Source: CAYFYS01 sp965202905
GTDB taxonomy: Bacteria; Pseudomonadota; Alphaproteobacteria; MPNO01
NCBI GenBank assembly: GCA_965202905.1
Contig: OZ241868.1
Coordinates: 3,286,001-3,350,000 of the forward strand
Reading direction: 5' to 3'
Length of the DNA: 64,000 nt
The position numbers and the translations under genes are program-made. The notes under the pieces are model-generated. The model searched no databases and was not told where the DNA came from. It saw only the letters and a list, made by a program, of their open reading frames with translations. Numbering within the stretch: position 1 is the first letter of the stretch; the number at the start of each line of letters is the position of its first letter. Below are positions 60,445-64,000 of the stretch, piece by piece.

Positions 60445-61821
60445 CTACTCCGCCGCCTGGGCGTCGGGCTCGGCCAGCCTGGTGCGCATGGTGACGAACT
60501 CCTCCGCCGAGGTCGGGTGAATGCCGACCGTGGCGTCGAACTGCGCCTTGGTCGCGCCGCATTTGAGGGCAACGCCGAGGCCCTGGACGATCTCGCCGGC
60601 GTCCGGGCCGGCCATGTGACAGCCGACGACCCGGTCGGTGGCGCGCTCGACGATGAGCTTCATCATCGTTCGGTCGCCCTTCAGAGTCATGGTGTGCTTG
60701 AGCGGCCGAAAGGTCTCGCGATAGACATCGACCGCGCCGTAGCGCTCGCGCGCCTCCTCCTCGGTGAGACCCACCGTGCCGATATTGGGGTTCGAGAAGA
60801 CCGCCGTCGGGATGTCGGCGTAGTCCATCGACAGGTCCTTGCCGTCGAACAGGTTGGCGGACAGCACCATCGCCTCGCCGATGGCCACCGGGGTGAGCTG
60901 GATGCGGTCGGTGACGTCGCCGATGGCGTAGATGTTGGGCACGCTGGTCCGGAAATAACCGTCAACCACGATCGCGCCGTTCTCGCGCTGGGCGACGCCG
61001 GCGTCCTCGATGCCCATATCGGCGACGTTGGGCGCCCGGCCGACGGCGAACATCACCTGATCGGCCTCCAGGGTCGCGCCGGTATTCAGCTTGACCGACA
61101 GCCCGTCGTCGGTCTTTTCGATCCGCTCGATCTCGGTGCGCCAGCGGATGTCGATCCCGTGGCGGGTCATTTCTTCGGCGAGATGGGTGCGCACATCGTG
61201 ATCGAAGCCGCGCATGAACAGCGGGCCGCGGTAGAGCTGGGTGACGTGGGCGCCGTAGCCGTTGAAGATGCCGACGAACTCAACGGCGATATAGCCGCCG
61301 CCGACGACGATCACCCGGTCCGGCCGCTCGGGAAGGTAGAAGGCGTGATCCGAAACAATCGCATGCTCGCTGCCAGGAACGGACAGCATTTGCGGCCTTC
61401 CGCCGGTCGCGATCAGGATGGTCTCGGCCGTGACGGTCTCGCCGCCGGTCTCGATCGTATGCGCATCGCGCAGCGTCGCGCGGGCCTCGATGATGCGCAC
61501 CCGGTTGGACTCCAGGATCCGCCGGTAGACGCCGTTCAGCCGCTCGATCTCCTTGTTCTTGTTGGCGATCAGGGTGGGCCAGTGCAGCTTCGGTGCGCCG
61601 AAGCTCCAACCGTAGGCCGCCGCGTCCCCGGCGTCCTCCGGGAAGTGCGCGCCATAGGCAAAGAGCTTCTTCGGAATGCAGCCGACATTGACGCAGGTCC
61701 CGCCCAGGAAGCGTTCCTCGGCAATCGCCACGCGCGCGCCGTAGGATGCCGACATCCGGGCCGCCCTCACGCCGCCGGAGCCCGCACCGATGACGAACAG
61801 ATCATAGTCGAAACTGGCCAT
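60445..61821 (-). CDS. gor: Glutathione-disulfide reductase
   Basis: A 458-residue flavoprotein disulfide reductase. The FAD loop is VIGAGSGGVRAARM, the redox-active pair is Cys43/Cys48 in GGTCVNVGCIPKKL, the NADPH loop is VVGGGYIAVEFVGI, FAD phosphate binding is YAIGDVTDRIQLTP, and the catalytic histidine is in GIHPTSAEEFVTM. The 'VNVGC' text and length fit glutathione reductase rather than dihydrolipoamide dehydrogenase. ATG 61821 is chosen over a GTG at 61827 by its GGAGGT spacing. The inverted element copy 2 begins 16 bases upstream. Confidence 0.92.
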   Translation of the reverse strand: MASFDYDLFVIGAGSGGVRAARMSASYGARVAIAEERFLGGTCVNVGCIPKKLFAYGAHFPEDAGDAAAYGWSFGAPKLHWPTLIANKNKEIERLNGVYRRILESNRVRIIEARATLRDAHTIETGGETVTAETILIATGGRPQMLSVPGSEHAIVSDHAFYLPERPDRVIVVGGGYIAVEFVGIFNGYGAHVTQLYRGPLFMRGFDHDVRTHLAEEMTRHGIDIRWRTEIERIEKTDDGLSVKLNTGATLEADQVMFAVGRAPNVADMGIEDAGVAQRENGAIVVDGYFRTSVPNIYAIGDVTDRIQLTPVAIGEAMVLSANLFDGKDLSMDYADIPTAVFSNPNIGTVGLTEEEARERYGAVDVYRETFRPLKHTMTLKGDRTMMKLIVERATDRVVGCHMAGPDAGEIVQGLGVALKCGATKAQFDATVGIHPTSAEEFVTMRTRLAEPDAQAAE

Positions 61822-61836
61822 GCGCACCTCCCGCGC

Positions 61837-61978
61837 CTAGTGGATCAACCGAGACATTTGAAGCCCCTGAACCCCCCGGCCGATGATGATCGGGCAACCA
61901 TAACGCATTCAAATGTCTCGATAAGTTGATTCATCGACATAAAACCAGTGATTCGAAGCGAAAAATTCGAACCACTGG
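61837..61978 (-). repeat. Composite hairpin element, copy 2 (inverted)
   Basis: The minus strand repeats the element at 49046-49178 almost base for base: CCAGTGGTTCGAA ... TTCGAATCACTGG, TTTTATGTCGAT, then the ATCAACTTATCGAGACAT arm, the ATGCGTTATGG core, and ATGTCTCGGTTGATCC with CACTAG. It is 142 bp because of a 9-base insertion beside the right arm (GGTTCAGGGGCTTCAAATG). Orientation is opposite to copy 1. It lies between gor and the LLM oxidoreductase. Confidence 0.85.
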
Positions 61979-62131
61979 GTGCGACGCGGCGGCTGGATTG
62001 TCAACGCTCCGGCGTGAGCGACAAGCCCGGCTTGCCGATGCGACGGCGGTCGCTGCCGGGAGCTTGAGCGAGCCGGTCTCGAGCGCAAAGACGTCGAAGC
62101 TCGACTTGTCGACCGGGTCGGGGATCTCATC

Positions 62132-63172
62132 CTACAGCACCTCCTCGGCCAGCAGCCGCAGGGCCTCGATCGAGGGCTCCTTGGCGATCAGGGTGCCCAC
62201 ATGGCCCTTCGCCGCGGCCTCCTTCCAGGCGGCAAGGCGCTCGCGGATGCGCGCGGGCGGGCCGACGAGCGCGATGTCGTCGACCAGCCCGTCGGGGACC
62301 GCGGCGGCCGCCTCGGCGTAGCTGCCGTCGAGGAACAGGTCCTGGATCCTGGCCGCGGCCTCCTCGTAGCCCAACGCCTTGGCGTAGTCGTTATAGAAAT
62401 TCTTGTCGCGGGCGCCCATGCCGCCGACATAGAGCGCCAGATGGCGCTTGACCTCGGCGCGGCAGGCCTCCAGATCCTCGCCCGGGTGGATCGGCACGAA
62501 CGGCGCGATTTCGAATCCCGCCAGCGACTTGCCGCCGCCGGCCTTGGCGAAGCCCTCTTCTATCGCGCCCTCGAACAGATCGAACCGGTCCGGGTTCATG
62601 AACACCGGAAAGAAGCCGTCGGCGCACTCGGCGGCGGTGCGCACCCCGGCGGGCGTGAACGCGCCGGTTAGAATCTTCAGCGGCGCGATCGGATGGAGAA
62701 TGCTCTTCAAGGGCTTGCCGAGCCCGGTCGTGCCGGGACCGGCCGCCGGAATCGTGTAATGCTCGCCTTGGTGCTCCAGCGGCGCCGCGCGGGCGAAGAC
62801 CTTGCGGACGATCGAGATGTATTCGCGCGTGCGCGTCATCGGCTTGCCGTAGGGAACGCCGTACCAGCCCTCGATCACCTGCGGGCCCGACGGGCCGATG
62901 CCGAGCACGAAGCGGCCTCCCGAAAGCGCCTGGAGGGTCATCGCCGCCATCGCAGCAGCCGTCGGCGTGCGCGCGCCCATCTGGATGATCGCCGTGCCGA
63001 CGGTGATCCGCGACGTCAGCGCCAGCAGCCACGCCGCCGGCGTGATCGCGTCGCTGCCATAGGCCTCCGACGTCCAGATCGAGTCGTAGCCCAGGCTCTC
63101 GACCTCGGCGACCACAGCCGGATCGATCGAAAACCTGGACCCCGAATAGCCGAACGTCGCGCCGATCTTCAT
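62132..63172 (-). CDS. LLM-class (F420-type) oxidoreductase
   Basis: A 346-residue luciferase-like protein of the F420-dependent branch: MKIGATFGYSGSRFSIDPAV, SLGYDSIWTSEAYGSDAITP, TVGTAIIQMGARTPTAAAM and GGRFVLGIGPSGPQVIEGWYG are its usual wording. PGLGKPLKS-like text and HPIAPLKILTGAF follow in the middle. The ATG at 63172 has GCGAAGG upstream. Whether this host makes F420 is unknown, and relatives in proteobacteria may use FMN. It stands alone; 320 bases separate it from the divergent efflux gene. Confidence 0.85.
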   Translation of the reverse strand: MKIGATFGYSGSRFSIDPAVVAEVESLGYDSIWTSEAYGSDAITPAAWLLALTSRITVGTAIIQMGARTPTAAAMAAMTLQALSGGRFVLGIGPSGPQVIEGWYGVPYGKPMTRTREYISIVRKVFARAAPLEHQGEHYTIPAAGPGTTGLGKPLKSILHPIAPLKILTGAFTPAGVRTAAECADGFFPVFMNPDRFDLFEGAIEEGFAKAGGGKSLAGFEIAPFVPIHPGEDLEACRAEVKRHLALYVGGMGARDKNFYNDYAKALGYEEAAARIQDLFLDGSYAEAAAAVPDGLVDDIALVGPPARIRERLAAWKEAAAKGHVGTLIAKEPSIEALRLLAEEVL

Positions 63173-63494
63173 GCCTTCGCCCCAGTTTTTCCGAAAACGC
63201 GCGCCGTCGCATCGTAGCCGCGCGCACGCGCCAAACGTAAGGCGCGGGCGCCGGCGGCGAAATCGGGATCGGCCAAGCTGGAACCGGCCAAATTGGGATC
63301 GACGAGTGTTTTTCCCATTGGGTCCAGCGCCCCCGGTCGGAGTAGGATGGCCGGAATAGCCGTTCCGGGGGCCGCGCCGCAAGTCCGGTGGCAAGTCCGA
63401 CGGAAGGGCGCACCCGGTCGTGTAACTCCGACGGAGCCTGTCCGGCGCGCCGGACAGGCCGATTTCGGCGGCGATGCCGGCAAGCGGTTGAGCA
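63173..63494. other. Divergent intergenic region before the efflux gene
   Basis: There is no gene here. It holds the palindrome at 63436-63459 and, at about 63267-63302, a short imperfect duplication (GGATCGGCCAA and CCGGCCAAATTGGGATCG). No strong -35/-10 pair is evident for either gene. Confidence 0.4.
63436..63459. promoter_or_regulatory. Perfect 24-bp palindrome upstream of the efflux adaptor gene
   Basis: GCCTGTCCGGCG at 63436-63447 is followed at once by its exact reverse complement (63448-63459). The centre is GCGC. It lies 35 bases before the ATG at 63495. It could be an operator for a TetR- or MarR-type repressor, which commonly control HlyD/RND pumps, or form a cruciform or hairpin. 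The repressor gene is not in the window. Confidence 0.5.
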
Positions 63495-64000
63495 ATGCGT
63501 TTCTTGACCCGCGCAATGAGCGGTCTGATTCTTGCCGCGATCACCTTCGGGCTGATCGGGTTCGGTCTCTGGCGTCTCCAGGATTCGATCGGCGCTTATG
63601 AGGCGTGGCAGGGCGAGCCGGCGCGCGAGCGCTCTTATACGGTCGAAGTCACGACGCTGAGACCCGAGACCGTTCGGCCGGTGATCGCCGCCTACGGCGA
63701 AGTCCGCGCCTGGCGGATGCTGGAGATCCGCGCCGCGGCGGCCGGGCCGATCACCCGGCTTTCGCCGCGCTTCCGCGACGGAGCGAGCGTCGCCGCGGGC
63801 GAACCCCTGTTCGCGATCGATCCGACCGACTACCGGCGCCGGGTCCGCGACGCCAAGGTGGGGCTCGTCCAGGCCGAGACCGACCTTGCGGAAGCCAGAG
63901 AGTCCTTCGTCCTCGCCGCGGCGGAATCGCGCATCGCGAAGCGCCAGCTCGGGTTCAAGGACAGCGACCTGGCGCGCAAGAGGGCGCTGAAGGGCAAGGG
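63495..64000 (+). CDS. Efflux RND/HlyD-family periplasmic adaptor, N-terminal part
   Basis: The gene runs off the window after 168 codons. The N-terminus has a membrane anchor (SGLILAAITFGLIGFGLW). The periplasmic part follows with TTLRPETVRPVIAAYGEVRA and RAAAAGPITRLSPRFRDGAS VAAGEPL, the lipoyl-like half-motif of membrane fusion proteins. Then comes a coiled-coil-forming segment (VQAETDLAEARESFVLAAAE). It would link an inner-membrane pump to an outer-membrane channel. The start at 63495 is the only ATG with this anchor; the palindrome upstream suggests repressor control. Confidence 0.85.
   Translation, partial: MRFLTRAMSGLILAAITFGLIGFGLWRLQDSIGAYEAWQGEPARERSYTVEVTTLRPETVRPVIAAYGEVRAWRMLEIRAAAAGPITRLSPRFRDGASVAAGEPLFAIDPTDYRRRVRDAKVGLVQAETDLAEARESFVLAAAESRIAKRQLGFKDSDLARKRALKGK

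Overview
The window reads as chromosomal DNA of a high-GC alphaproteobacterium, probably of the Rhodospirillales type. This is inferred from gene content, not proven. The pointers are a complete Aap-type general amino-acid permease (aapJQMP), a TRAP transporter, a LivGFHM-type ABC transporter, glnK-amtB, a CCA-encoding tRNA-Ala(CGC), and stand-alone rpsD, citramalate synthase, class II DAHP synthase and glutathione reductase genes. Much of the rest is catabolic or 'odd oxygenase' cargo: cupins, luciferase-like flavin monooxygenases, haem-oxygenase-like (TenA/PqqC-fold) diiron proteins, a CmcJ/NvfI-type enzyme, TauD and 2OG-Fe oxygenases, and a Rieske oxygenase.

Layout. 1-6 kb: end of an acyl-CoA synthetase, cupin, TauD dioxygenase, tRNA-Ala with its own promoter, gentisate-dioxygenase-like bicupin, a haem-oxygenase-like protein with a flavin monooxygenase, and a CmcJ-like enzyme. 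6.1-13.6 kb: a three-gene, ATGA-coupled defence operon made of a very large type III-like DNA methyltransferase, an AbiJ-NTD4/HEPN-like protein and a type III Res subunit with a visible PD-(D/E)xK site. A broken cupin gene lies on its left and a dispersed repeat on its right. Two stretches inside the operon (the methyltransferase target-recognition region and the AbiJ-like N-terminus) are strikingly AT-rich. 13.6-20.3 kb: flavin monooxygenase, a 15-bp tandem repeat, hydroxycinnamoyl-CoA hydratase-like gene, amidase remnant, TRAP transporter, second haem-oxygenase-like protein, cupin. 20.5-28 kb: aapJQMP, FAH-family hydrolase, class II aldolase, MFS transporter.

28.5-35.6 kb: an islet with a HpaB-type flavin hydroxylase translationally coupled to a Tat-type substrate-binding protein and LivG, F, H and M components. 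It is bounded on the left by a truncated, frameshifted haem-oxygenase-like pseudogene and on the right by a cut-off ORF joined to an inverted, frameshifted Rieske-oxygenase remnant. 35.7-45.6 kb contains an unusual number of genes broken by single-base indels (amidohydrolase, alcohol dehydrogenase, amtB, glnK, a LysR regulator). Intact between them are a thiolase-like/DUF35 pair, a 2OG oxygenase, and a cupin plus flavin-monooxygenase operon divergent from a MarR regulator with a clear promoter/operator. 45.6-49 kb: an orphan molybdopterin hydroxylase subunit and an EamA exporter.

49.2-61.8 kb: a block with most of the housekeeping genes (gloB-like, Rieske oxygenase, rpsD, trmJ, cimA, cysS, nadE, DAHP synthase, bicupin, gor). 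It is framed by two near-identical copies of a composite hairpin element of about 135 bp in opposite orientation. The end of the window holds an F420-type luciferase-like oxidoreductase and, behind a perfect 24-bp palindrome, the start of an HlyD-type efflux adaptor.

The strongest candidate for an undescribed system is the mod / AbiJ-like / res operon. Next come the inverted element pair around the housekeeping block and the hydroxylase-transporter islet between broken genes.
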